DNA of 39,114 bases, from positions 1 to 39,114 of the forward strand of contig DATAZV010000133.1 in the NCBI GenBank assembly GCA_036271855.1, in the 5' to 3' direction. The position numbers and the translations under genes are program-made. The DNA comes from JAQGMJ01 sp036271855 (GTDB lineage Bacteria > Pseudomonadota > Gammaproteobacteria > Burkholderiales > JAEUOS01). This document shows positions 32,681-39,114 of this stretch, in pieces (the first letter of the stretch is position 1; every line of letters begins with the position of its first letter). The notes beneath the pieces are model-generated. The model was not told the origin of the DNA and ran no database searches. It saw only the letters and a list, made by a program, of their open reading frames with translations.

Positions 32681-32703
32681 GCACGCCAGCGGCTGCGCCA
32701 CAG

Positions 32704-33246
32704 TTGGCGCGGCTCTATCCCGCGCTGCTGGGCGCGCGCTGCGAGGAACTGGCGCCCTTGCTGCGTGAAGTGCATCAACGCGCGACCCTGCTGCGCGGCA
32801 CGGTGAGCGTGACGCGCGGCGCCGGCCCCTTGGCGTGTTTGCTGGCCGAGTTGGCCGGCATGCCGCGCACTTGCAGCGACGCGCCGTGCGAGGTACGTTT
32901 CGAGCAATCCGTTGCGGCCAGCGGTGCCGAGCGCTGGGTACGTGAGATGGCGGGGCGGCGTTTCAGCTCCCTGCTAGTGCCGGCGGCGGCGGGCGAATTC
33001 GATGAATCGTTCGGCTGGTACCGCTTTCGCTTCGCGCTCGACCTGGACAACGGCGCGGTGGAATTCACCCTGCGCGGCTGGTCGGTGCTGGGCCTGCCGC
33101 TGCCGCGCGCGCTCTGGCCGGCCATCCGCACCCGCGAGTCGCAACAGGGCGACGAATACCTGTTCGCGGTCAGCGCAAGCCTGCCGCTGCTCGGATTGCT
33201 GGTGGCCTATAGCGGCCGGCTGCGCATCGTCGAGGCAGGCGCCTAG
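32704..33246 (+). CDS. DUF4166 domain protein
   Basis: A 180-residue sequence with the DUF4166 pattern: LARLYPALLGARCEELAPLL, then RGTVSVTRGAGPLACLLAEL, RWVREMAGRRFSS and FTLRGWSVLGLPLPRALWP. The start is uncertain. No ATG or GTG is available near the conserved beginning. The TTG at 32704 (CAG-TTG-GCG) was chosen, 23 bp after the SDR stop. An ATA at 32677 overlapping the SDR stop is the other possibility. In some genomes DUF4166 is fused to a dehydrogenase domain, so a frameshift fusion with the preceding SDR should be kept in mind. The role is unknown. Confidence 0.75.
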   Translation: MARLYPALLGARCEELAPLLREVHQRATLLRGTVSVTRGAGPLACLLAELAGMPRTCSDAPCEVRFEQSVAASGAERWVREMAGRRFSSLLVPAAAGEFDESFGWYRFRFALDLDNGAVEFTLRGWSVLGLPLPRALWPAIRTRESQQGDEYLFAVSASLPLLGLLVAYSGRLRIVEAGA

Positions 33247-33250
33247 GCGC

Positions 33251-33994
33251 CTAGCCCGGCACGCCCAGGGCATCCACCAGCGCGGGCAGGATCTCGCCGC
33301 TGGCCCCGCGCAACACGATGTCGGCCTCGCTCGTCAGCGGCGTGTCGTCGCGATTGATCTCGACCACCAAGGCGCCGTGGCGGCGCGCGGAGAACGGCAG
33401 CTCGGCGGCGGGATAGACCACGGTGGAAGTGCCGATGCAAAAGAACACGTCGCAGCCGGAAGCGGCGATCTTCGCCTCGTCCAGCGCGCCCACCGCCAGG
33501 TTTTCGCCGAACCACACCACGTCAGGACGGTAGGAGGACTTGCCGCAAGGGCAGGGCGGCGGGCTGCCGGGGCCGGCGGCGGCGATCTCCAGCGCCATCG
33601 AGCAGTCCATGCACTTGTGTCTGAGTATGTTGCCGTGCAGCTCGATCACCTTGCGGCTGCCGGCGCGGGCATGCAGGCCGTCGACGTTCTGGGTGATCAG
33701 GCTGAACTGCGGAAACAGGCCTTGCATCAGGGCCAGTGCACGATGGCCCGGATTGGGTTCGACGGCGGCGACAGCGCGGGCACGATGCTGGTACCAGTCC
33801 CACACCAGAGTGGGGTTGCGGCGAAACGCTTCGGGGGTAGCCAGCTCCTCGGGCTTGAAGCGCGCCCACAGCCCGGTCTGCGCATCGCGAAAGGTCGGCA
33901 CCCCGGACTCGGCGGAGACTCCGGCGCCGGTCAGCACGGCGACGTGTTTGGCGCTTTTGAGTCTGGCCAGCAACTCGGGAGCGAAGTCTTGCAT
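33251..33994 (-). CDS. cobB: NAD-dependent protein deacylase, Sir2 class III
   Basis: A 247-residue sirtuin. It removes acetyl, succinyl or malonyl groups from lysines using NAD. GAGVSAESGVPTFR binds NAD, TQNVDGLH is the second NAD motif, and His120 in VIELHGN is the catalytic base. The zinc ligands are Cys128, Cys131, Cys148 and Cys150. Tyr68 and Arg71 (WYQHR) form the Y-x-x-R pair that in SIRT5 and CobB binds succinyl/malonyl carboxylate, so desuccinylation is expected. It diverges from the marR gene across the large palindrome. Its 3' end abuts the DUF4166 gene. Confidence 0.93.
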   Translation of the reverse strand: MQDFAPELLARLKSAKHVAVLTGAGVSAESGVPTFRDAQTGLWARFKPEELATPEAFRRNPTLVWDWYQHRARAVAAVEPNPGHRALALMQGLFPQFSLITQNVDGLHARAGSRKVIELHGNILRHKCMDCSMALEIAAAGPGSPPPCPCGKSSYRPDVVWFGENLAVGALDEAKIAASGCDVFFCIGTSTVVYPAAELPFSARRHGALVVEINRDDTPLTSEADIVLRGASGEILPALVDALGVPG

Positions 33995-34071
33995 GGCGTA
34001 ATAGTGCGACTATTTTTGCCGCTTGTCGATTGCTCGCAGTTGCGCTGGCGGGCGGGCGTCCGCAAATGTGT

Positions 34072-34110
34072 ATATAATTGATATGTCATCTATTTGTATA
34101 TCAATTATAT
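34072..34110. promoter_or_regulatory. Perfect 13+13 bp palindrome between cobB and marR, with inward-facing promoter hexamers
   Basis: ATATAATTGATAT (34072-34084) and ATATCAATTATAT (34098-34110) are exact reverse complements around a 13-nt spacer. Each arm contains TATAAT: the plus strand at 34073-34078 and the minus strand at 34109-34104, matching divergent -10 elements. The block is very A/T-rich in a G/C-rich genome. It ends 11 bp before the MarR start, so it is most likely the MarR operator controlling marR and the efflux gene, and perhaps cobB. Confidence 0.82.
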
Positions 34111-34120
34111 TGCCACCGCC

Positions 34121-34579
34121 ATGAGCGCCTCCCGGCTTGAGCGCAACGACCAGGTCGACCGCAACTTCATGTCCCTGATGGCGCAGATCAACCGCCAGTG
34201 GCGGCGCGCCATCGATCGCCAGTTGCAGCCGGTCGGCCTCACCGAGGCCACCTGGCTGCCGCTGCTGCACATCGCGCGCGCCAGCGAGCCGATGCGCCAG
34301 AAAGACCTGGCTGCCTCCCTGGGCCTGGACAGTTCCTCGGTGGTGCGCCTGCTCGACGGCCTGCAGTCGGGCGGCTTTATCGAACGCTCGGAGGGCGAGG
34401 ACCGGCGCGCCAAAACGCTTCATCTCACGGCGCAGGGCAAAGCCACCGTCAAGAGGGTCGAGGAAGTGGTGGGCAAGAGCCGCGCCCGCCTGTTCGCCGG
34501 GGTGCCGGTGCGCGAACTGGAAAATGCGTTTCGCGTTCTGGAGCAGATCGCCGAGGCGCTGGCCGGGGACGGCTCCTGA
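34121..34579 (+). CDS. MarR-family transcriptional repressor
   Basis: A 152-residue regulator starting at the ATG at 34121 (MSASRLERNDQVDRNFMSLM). The winged helix is the standard one: MRQKDLAASLGLDSSSVVRL for the recognition region and IERSEGEDRRAKTLHLTAQG for the wing with its DRR motif. The flanking helices make the dimer interface. MarR/EmrR-type proteins repress a neighbouring drug exporter until a phenolic or similar ligand binds. Here the efflux gene starts within the stop codon (TGATG). The large palindrome directly upstream is the probable operator. Confidence 0.92.
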   Translation: MSASRLERNDQVDRNFMSLMAQINRQWRRAIDRQLQPVGLTEATWLPLLHIARASEPMRQKDLAASLGLDSSSVVRLLDGLQSGGFIERSEGEDRRAKTLHLTAQGKATVKRVEEVVGKSRARLFAGVPVRELENAFRVLEQIAEALAGDGS

Positions 34580-35769
34580 TGGCCGCGCATGCCCGCAAGA
34601 CCGCGCCGCTCTGGCTGCTGGCGCTGATCACCGTCAGCGGCACGCTGGCGATGCACATGTTCGTGCCGGCCTTGCCGGTGGCGGCGCGCGATCTTGGCGC
34701 CAGCGTCGCGGCGATGCAAATGACCATCAGCCTGTACATCCTGGGTGTCGCCGGCGGGCAACTGGTTTATGGGCCGCTGTCGGACGCGCTCGGGCGGCGG
34801 CCGATGCTGATCGTCGGCTTGAGCCTCTACGTGGTGGCCAGCGTGGCGGCGGCTTTGGCGCCGGAGGTCAATTCCCTGATCGCGGCGCGCCTGTTCCAGG
34901 CCCTGGGCGGCTGCGCCGGCCTGGCGCTGGGGCGCGCCATCGTGCGCGATACCGCGCCGATGGACGAGGCGGTGCGCCACCTGGCGCTGATCAACCTGAT
35001 GATGATGGCCGGACCGGGTTTTGCGCCGCTGCTGGGTTCGGCGTTTTCCGCCACCCTGGGCTGGCGCTCGATTTTCCTGGTGTTGGGGGCGCTGGGCGCG
35101 ATCACCCTGGCCTTCACCTGGCGCCTGTTGCCGGAAACCGGCAAGCCTACCGGCACCTTGAATCTCGCCTCGCTGGGGCGCGACTACACCGCGCTCCTGG
35201 GCTCGCGCCTGTTTGCCGGCTTTGCATTGGGCGGCGCCTGCTCGACTACCTCGATCTATGCCTTCATCTCGGCGGCGCCCTACATCGTCACGCGCGAACT
35301 GCATCGTCCGCTGCATGAAGCGGGCGTGTACCTGGCGCTGGTGATGGTCGGCGTCGCGCTGGGGAACATCCTTACCCGCCAGCTGATCCGCCGCGTGCCG
35401 ATCGCGCGTCTGATGGTGGCCGGCAACGCCATCAGCATCGTTGCCGCCGGGGCCTTCCTGGCGGTGACCCTGCTGGGCGGGCTGACGGTAGCCTGGACCC
35501 TGGCGACGGCGATTCCTTTTGCGCTGGGTGCCGGCGCCGCCAGCCCGGCGGCGCTGACCAAATCGATCAGCGCCGACCCGCAGCGGGTCGGCTCCGCCTC
35601 CGGCCTTTACGGCTGCGGGCAGATGATCGTCGGCGCGATTTGCACCGCCCTGGTCGGCATGGGCCAGGGCGCGGCCTGGGTTGCCGGCAGCGTCATGCTG
35701 GGCTGCGCGCTGCTCGGGCAGACCGGCTTCTGGGTGGCGCTGTCGGCGGAACGGCAGCTAAAGAAGTAG
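34579..35769 (+). CDS. Bcr/CflA-type MFS multidrug efflux transporter
   Basis: A 396-residue protein with 12 hydrophobic segments. MHMFVPALPVAARDLGASVA near the start and GPLSDALGRRPMLIVGLSLY, the MFS loop 2-3 signature, place it in the drug:H+ antiporter-1 Bcr/CflA group. VRDTAPMDEAVRHLALINLM and GPGFAPLLGSAFSATLGWRS are further markers. It overlaps the MarR stop by one base and should be co-regulated with it. The substrate is unknown. Bcr-like proteins export bicyclomycin, sulfonamides or dipeptides. Confidence 0.9.
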   Translation: MAAHARKTAPLWLLALITVSGTLAMHMFVPALPVAARDLGASVAAMQMTISLYILGVAGGQLVYGPLSDALGRRPMLIVGLSLYVVASVAAALAPEVNSLIAARLFQALGGCAGLALGRAIVRDTAPMDEAVRHLALINLMMMAGPGFAPLLGSAFSATLGWRSIFLVLGALGAITLAFTWRLLPETGKPTGTLNLASLGRDYTALLGSRLFAGFALGGACSTTSIYAFISAAPYIVTRELHRPLHEAGVYLALVMVGVALGNILTRQLIRRVPIARLMVAGNAISIVAAGAFLAVTLLGGLTVAWTLATAIPFALGAGAASPAALTKSISADPQRVGSASGLYGCGQMIVGAICTALVGMGQGAAWVAGSVMLGCALLGQTGFWVALSAERQLKK

Positions 35770-35886
35770 CGTCGTAGCCGCGGGAATTTGTCCCGCGCTA
35801 TCCCGGTATGGATGGGTGGAGGCCTGCGTTGCGGGCCCGGACGAAAACCCGCGCGGGATGCCGCGCGCATCACTCACGGAGTCCTG

Positions 35887-36204
35887 ATGAAACTTCTGCC
35901 CCTCATGCGCGGTACGGCCGCGCTCGCCCTTGGATTGGCTGCCCTGCACGCGCAGGCCCAGTCGGCGCCTGAACTGGCGCAACAAAAAAACTGCCTGAAC
36001 TGCCACCAGATCGACAGCAAGCTGGTCGGCCCGCCCTATAAACAGGTGGCGGCGAAATACAAGGGCGACCCCGATGCGGAAAACCGCCTGGTGAAAAAAG
36101 TGCTGGAAGGCGGTTACGGCAACTGGGGCACCATCCCGATGCCGGCCAACCCGATCACCGAAGCCCAGGCGCACTTCTTGGTGAAGTGGGTGCTGTCGCA
36201 ATAA
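35887..36204 (+). CDS. Small class I cytochrome c (c551/c552-like)
   Basis: A 105-residue protein with a signal peptide cleaved after HAQAQ (about residue 25). The mature part of 80 residues binds one haem: Cys36-Leu-Asn-Cys39-His40, with Met85 in IPMPANP as the sixth ligand. The short size and the MPAN loop are those of cytochrome c551 or c552 electron carriers in the periplasm. GGAG lies 5 nt before the ATG at 35887. It is followed by a strong terminator, and the anti-sigma gene converges on it. Confidence 0.92.
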   Translation: MKLLPLMRGTAALALGLAALHAQAQSAPELAQQKNCLNCHQIDSKLVGPPYKQVAAKYKGDPDAENRLVKKVLEGGYGNWGTIPMPANPITEAQAHFLVKWVLSQ

Positions 36205-36211
36205 GCAGGCG

Positions 36212-36267
36212 GGCCGGCGTTGCGCCGGCCTTATCCAAAACCAAAGGGGGCGTCGCCCCCTTTTTTT
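36212..36267. terminator. Two adjacent terminator hairpins between convergent genes
   Basis: First, GGCCGGCG/CGCCGGCC with loop TTG (36212-36230). Second, AAAGGGGGC/GCCCCCTTT with loop GTC (36243-36263), followed by four further T. The second also has three A before its stem, so it can stop leftward transcripts weakly. Confidence 0.85.
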
Positions 36268-36292
36268 CAATGCGCCGTTTCCAACGCGCCGG

Positions 36293-37069
36293 TCAGCGCG
36301 CCGCGCTGGCGAGCTTGAGCAGTTCGGTCAGGTCCGCCGGGTTGACGTCGGAGACGGCGACATAGACAAAGCCGTTTTCCGCGCGCGTGAGAATGTTGAA
36401 ACCTTCGCGCTGCGCCGATTTGAGCGACATATAACGTGCGCCCAGCCTGGCCGGCAGCACATGCAGGTTGATCACGTGTTGCTTGTGGCGATACACCAGG
36501 GTGGAAACCGGTTCCTCGGCGATCACTTCCAGGCGCCCGCCGATCAGCGGATAACCTTGGGGCGCAAAGTCTTCCACCGGCGGCGAGTAGCGGATGCGGC
36601 CGTTGAACCAGGGCTTGACCGTATGGCTGTCGGAAGAGACGACATCGACCTGGTTGGGTGCCATCAGGGTGCGCAATTGCAGCGACACCAGTTCGCTTTC
36701 CAGCGCCTGGTCGCCCTGGTTGTGAAACACCAGCGAGGTGACGCCGACCGAAAGCAGCGAGGCGGCCAGCATCGCCCCTGCCAGGCGTGGATTGAACCAG
36801 CCGGCGAAAAAGCCGGGCGTGGCGGGGCGCTCGCGCTGGCCTACCTGGCCGGGCAGGGCCTTCAGGCGCGCCGGTGCGTTGTAGTGCGTGGCGCCGGCCC
36901 GGGTGGCGTCCGACAGCCCGCGCAAAATCGCGTGGCGCCGCAGCAGCGAGCCGGAAAGCGGCGACGCGGCATCCACCGGCCCCAGCAGGCCGCGCAATTC
37001 ACCTTCGTCGGCCTCGCCGTCGATCAGGGCGGAAAGCAGGCGTTCGTCGGGTTCAGCGGATTTGTTCAT
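36293..37069 (-). CDS. Anti-sigma factor, RseA/MucA-like, single-pass membrane protein
   Basis: A 258-residue protein. The cytoplasmic part begins with ERLLSALIDGEADEGELRGL, the pattern of the RseA N-terminal domain that binds an ECF sigma factor, followed by SLLRRHAILRGLSD. A transmembrane helix runs from about 96 to 116. The periplasmic part has FNPRLAGAM before it and then a RseB-like beta region (VSTLVYRHKQHVINLHVLPA, GFVYVAVSDVNPADL). This combination of RseA head and outer domain resembles MucA/RseA. The sigma gene overlaps it by 17 bp on the upstream side. Confidence 0.8.
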   Translation of the reverse strand: MNKSAEPDERLLSALIDGEADEGELRGLLGPVDAASPLSGSLLRRHAILRGLSDATRAGATHYNAPARLKALPGQVGQRERPATPGFFAGWFNPRLAGAMLAASLLSVGVTSLVFHNQGDQALESELVSLQLRTLMAPNQVDVVSSDSHTVKPWFNGRIRYSPPVEDFAPQGYPLIGGRLEVIAEEPVSTLVYRHKQHVINLHVLPARLGARYMSLKSAQREGFNILTRAENGFVYVAVSDVNPADLTELLKLASAAR

Positions 37070-37625
37070 AAGCCGTGATTCCTTGCTCGTTAAGGCTTTT
37101 CAGCATCAGTTCGCGGGCACGCGCCAGGCGCGACATCACCGTGCCCACCGGCACGTCGATCACCCGCGCAATTTCCTTGTACGACAAATCCTCCAGTTCG
37201 CGCAGCACCAGCGCTTCGCGGTAATGCACCGGCAGGGCCGCCAGTGCCGCATTGAGCACCGCCGCGTCGGCAAAGCGCGAAGCCCAGCTCTCCGGGCTTT
37301 GCGCCCACAGCGACTCGTCGGCCACCTGTTCGTGGGTTTCCAGCTCCAGCGGCTCCTCATGCAGGGCATCGCGCTTTTGCCCGGCGCGCCAGTCGAAAAA
37401 GGTGCGCCGCACGATGCCCAGGAGCCATGGCCGGCCGGCGTCGCCGCGCAGCGAACCGAAGTATTGCCAGGCGCGCAGCACGGCGTCCTGCGCGATGTCC
37501 TGCGCGTGCTGGTCGTCGCCGCACAGCCAGCGCGCCAGGTTATAGGCGGCGTCGACATGGGGCGTGATCAGTCGCGCAAAACGCTCGCGCCGTTCCTCTT
37601 CCCTGGAACTACCTAAACCGAACAT
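37053..37625 (-). CDS. ECF sigma factor (second pair)
   Basis: A 190-residue ECF sigma factor. The ATG at 37625 (MFGLGSSREEERRERFARLI) is preferred; an ATG at 37649 adds eight residues. Region 2 is AYNLARWLCGDDQHAQDIAQ to LLGIVRRTFFDWRAGQ, and region 4 is YREALVLRELEDLSYKEIAR followed by VPVGTVMSRLARARELM. It overlaps the RseA-like gene, so sigma and anti-sigma are translationally coupled. The divergent metallophosphatase and cupredoxin genes are the probable targets, along with the sigma operon itself. Confidence 0.9.
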   Translation of the reverse strand: MFGLGSSREEERRERFARLITPHVDAAYNLARWLCGDDQHAQDIAQDAVLRAWQYFGSLRGDAGRPWLLGIVRRTFFDWRAGQKRDALHEEPLELETHEQVADESLWAQSPESWASRFADAAVLNAALAALPVHYREALVLRELEDLSYKEIARVIDVPVGTVMSRLARARELMLKSLNEQGITAYEQIR

Positions 37626-37678
37626 CGGATATTCCCGCTTTTTGGTCATTCCGGCACACGTGGGGCCGGCCAATATAC

Positions 37679-37714
37679 CTCTACCGGAATAGCGCCGGAT
37701 TTATTCCAGGTCGA
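37679..37714. promoter_or_regulatory. Overlapping divergent ECF-type promoter motifs
   Basis: Plus strand: GGAATA (37686-37691), 17-nt spacer, GGTCGA (37709-37714). Minus strand: GGAATA (37707-37702), 17-nt spacer, GTAGAG (37684-37679). GGAAT-type -35 elements are characteristic of ECF sigma factors. The two -35 boxes form an inverted repeat and each lies in the other's spacer. The -10 assignments are tentative. Confidence 0.45.
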
Positions 37715-37814
37715 ATAACAAAGACCGCGCAAGGGTAAGTGCAAGGGAGGCCGGCCCCTTTTTCCGTAAACCAGGGCGCCGGCCCGCCCCCCATTATCCC
37801 CAAGGAGAATCTCC

Positions 37815-38705
37815 ATGAGCCATTCCAGCATCGATCGCCGCCAGTTTCTCAAGCTGGCCGGGGTTGGCGGTGCCGTTTTCGTCTCCGGCCTGCCCGGTTT
37901 CGCCTCCGCCCAGGGCGCGCAGGACTTCTACTTCGTCCAGTTGTCCGACACCCACTGGGGTTTCGAAGGCGCGCCCAACCCGGACGCCAAGGTGACCCTG
38001 AAAAAGGCCATCGCCTCGGTCAACGCCCTGTCGCCGGCGCCGGATTTCATCATGTTCACCGGCGACCTCACCCACACCACCGACGACCCCGCCGAGCGCC
38101 GCAAGCGCATGGGCGAGTTCAAGGAAATCATCAGCGAACTGAAGGTGAAGAACATCCGCTTCATTCCCGGCGAGCACGACGCCTCGCTGGACCGCGGCGC
38201 TGCCTTCAAGGAGTTCTTCGGCCAGACCAATTACAGCTTCGACTACAAGGGCGTGCACTTCATCGCCCTGGACAACGTCTCCGACCCTGCCGCCGCCCTG
38301 GGCGACGAGCAGCTCAACTGGCTCAAGGCCGACCTGGCCAAGCAAAAGAACGAGGCGCGCATCGTCGTCTTCACCCATCGCCCGCTGTTCGACCTGGCCC
38401 CGGCCTGGGACTGGGCCACGCGTGACGGCGCCCGCGCGGTCGACCTGATGATGCCGTACCAGAACCTCACCGTGTTCTACGGCCACATCCACCAGGAGCA
38501 CCACCAGAAGACCGGCCACATCTCCCATCACGCCGCCAAGTCGCTGATTTTCCCGCTGCCCGCGCCCGGCTCGCAGCCCAAGCGCACTCCGCTGGCGTGG
38601 AATCCCGCCGCGCCCTACAGCGGCCTGGGTTTTCGCGAAATCGAGCTGAAGGCGGCCTATGCCGACCCGGAAGTCACCGAACTGCCGGTGGTGAAGCCCG
38701 CATGA
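37815..38705 (+). CDS. Tat-exported metallophosphoesterase
   Basis: A 296-residue periplasmic phosphoesterase. The N-terminus has the twin-arginine motif DRRQFLK (Arg8-Arg9) and a hydrophobic stretch cleaved after SAQ. The binuclear metal site follows calcineurin-like order: Asp45-x-His47 (SDTHWG), Asp84 (GDLTH), then GEHD at 119-122 where GNHD/E is usual, THRP (His188) and GHIH (His224, His226). Glu120 replaces the Asn that bridges to metal and phosphate in most relatives. AAGGAG lies before the ATG. The stop overlaps the cupredoxin start. Folding before export (Tat) agrees with a metal-loaded enzyme. Confidence 0.88.
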   Translation: MSHSSIDRRQFLKLAGVGGAVFVSGLPGFASAQGAQDFYFVQLSDTHWGFEGAPNPDAKVTLKKAIASVNALSPAPDFIMFTGDLTHTTDDPAERRKRMGEFKEIISELKVKNIRFIPGEHDASLDRGAAFKEFFGQTNYSFDYKGVHFIALDNVSDPAAALGDEQLNWLKADLAKQKNEARIVVFTHRPLFDLAPAWDWATRDGARAVDLMMPYQNLTVFYGHIHQEHHQKTGHISHHAAKSLIFPLPAPGSQPKRTPLAWNPAAPYSGLGFREIELKAAYADPEVTELPVVKPA

Positions 38706-39100
38706 GCAATATGGTCAAGATCGACGCGCGGCGCCGCCGCGCGCTGCGTTTGCTGGGGGGCGCCGGCGCGATCGGCGCCCTGGGTTTGGCCGGCTACGGC
38801 GCCGGCGCGTTCGCGCAGGCCGAAGAGCAGCACATCAAGATGACGGTGAAGCGCTTCGAGTATTCGCAAAATGAAATCCACGTCAAGAAGGGCATTCCGG
38901 TGGTGGTGGAAATCGTCTCCCTGGACGTGCCGCACGGCTTTTCGGTGCCGGATTTCAAGGTGCGCGCCGAAGTGGTGATGCCGGGCAAGCCGACCTTCAT
39001 CCGCTTCACGCCGGACAAGACGGGCGAGTTCCTGTATCTGTGCGACGTGTTTTGCGGCAGCGGCCACGAGACGCTGGAGGGGTCGCTGTTCGTCACCTGA
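38702..39100 (+). CDS. CuA-like cupredoxin domain protein with a Tat-like signal
   Basis: A 132-residue protein. The first 40 residues have an RRRR cluster and a Gly/Ala-rich hydrophobic segment ending in AFAQA, a Tat-like signal peptide. The rest is one cupredoxin domain with CuA ligand spacing: His78 (VPHGF), Cys114, Cys118 and His122 in LCDVFCGSGHETLEG. The axial Met expected three residues after the second His is Leu125. CuA is the two-copper electron entry site of cytochrome c oxidase subunit II and nitrous oxide reductase. Here the domain is free-standing, and the nearby cytochrome c could be its partner. It overlaps the metallophosphatase stop. Confidence 0.87.
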   Translation: MSNMVKIDARRRRALRLLGGAGAIGALGLAGYGAGAFAQAEEQHIKMTVKRFEYSQNEIHVKKGIPVVVEIVSLDVPHGFSVPDFKVRAEVVMPGKPTFIRFTPDKTGEFLYLCDVFCGSGHETLEGSLFVT

Positions 39101-39114
39101 AACGCGGGGTGCAA

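Noticed and set aside
31939..33246. A 435-codon open frame suggesting a fusion upstream of DUF4166
   Set aside because: Everything before about 32700 is an off-frame reading of the DCC and SDR genes and has no protein-like composition. Only the C-terminal part is a real domain.

Overview
The window looks like a chromosomal segment of a high-GC betaproteobacterium, most likely Burkholderiales. The evidence is the gene order ilvE / zinc-finger protein / waaF, glnE divergent from yhdP followed by a nitrilase-family gene and tldD, two Bug-type tripartite tricarboxylate transporter (TTT) binding proteins, and many small LysR, MarR and ECF regulators. No tRNA, rRNA, insertion sequence, integrase or CRISPR array is visible. 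Coding density is high, and composition looks the same throughout by eye (no statistics were run).

Layout. 1-2790 (minus): ilvE, a small zinc-finger protein, waaF and a truncated SnoaL/NTF2-like gene. 2936-7199 (plus): a zinc-ribbon/HEAGH membrane protein, a secreted FG-GAP-like protein, an MFS transporter and an AzlC/AzlD exporter pair. 7203-10825 (minus): a PhzF-family isomerase and glnE. 11073-19231 (plus): yhdP, a deaminated-glutathione-amidase-like hydrolase, tldD, a phosphodiester-glycosidase-domain protein, a poly-Asp lipoprotein and an Mpo1-like membrane protein. 19228-24808: an aromatic-acid catabolic island. A LysR gene and a Bug gene run leftward; galB (4-oxalomesaconate hydratase), an extradiol/VOC protein, a second Bug protein and ligI (2-pyrone-4,6-dicarboxylate lactonase) run rightward. 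GalB and LigI catalyse consecutive steps, PDC to 4-oxalomesaconate to 4-carboxy-4-hydroxy-2-oxoadipate.

24838-26236 holds the most striking element: aroG (DAHP synthase) preceded by a promoter, a 20-codon leader peptide with nine aromatic residues, and a mutually exclusive antiterminator/terminator pair. This is a textbook transcription attenuator placed on the first step of the shikimate pathway. The genes that follow are a small secreted protein, a SLOG/MoCo-carrier-like protein, a TauE/SafE permease and a stand-alone cyclic-nucleotide-binding protein.

28831-30834 (minus): a cobalamin adenosyltransferase gene followed by an ECF sigma/RskA-like anti-sigma pair. 31077-33246 (plus): a GbsR/MarR regulator with a perfect palindromic operator, then DCC thiol oxidoreductase, SDR and DUF4166 genes. 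33251-35769: a CobB sirtuin divergent from a MarR/Bcr-type efflux pair across a 13+13 bp perfect palindrome. 35887-39100: a small cytochrome c; a second ECF sigma/RseA-like anti-sigma pair (minus); and, divergently, a Tat-exported metallophosphatase and a CuA-like cupredoxin. Overlapping GGAATA-type ECF promoter motifs lie between the last two units.

All assignments come from reading the translated sequence and recalling family motifs. No database search was run.
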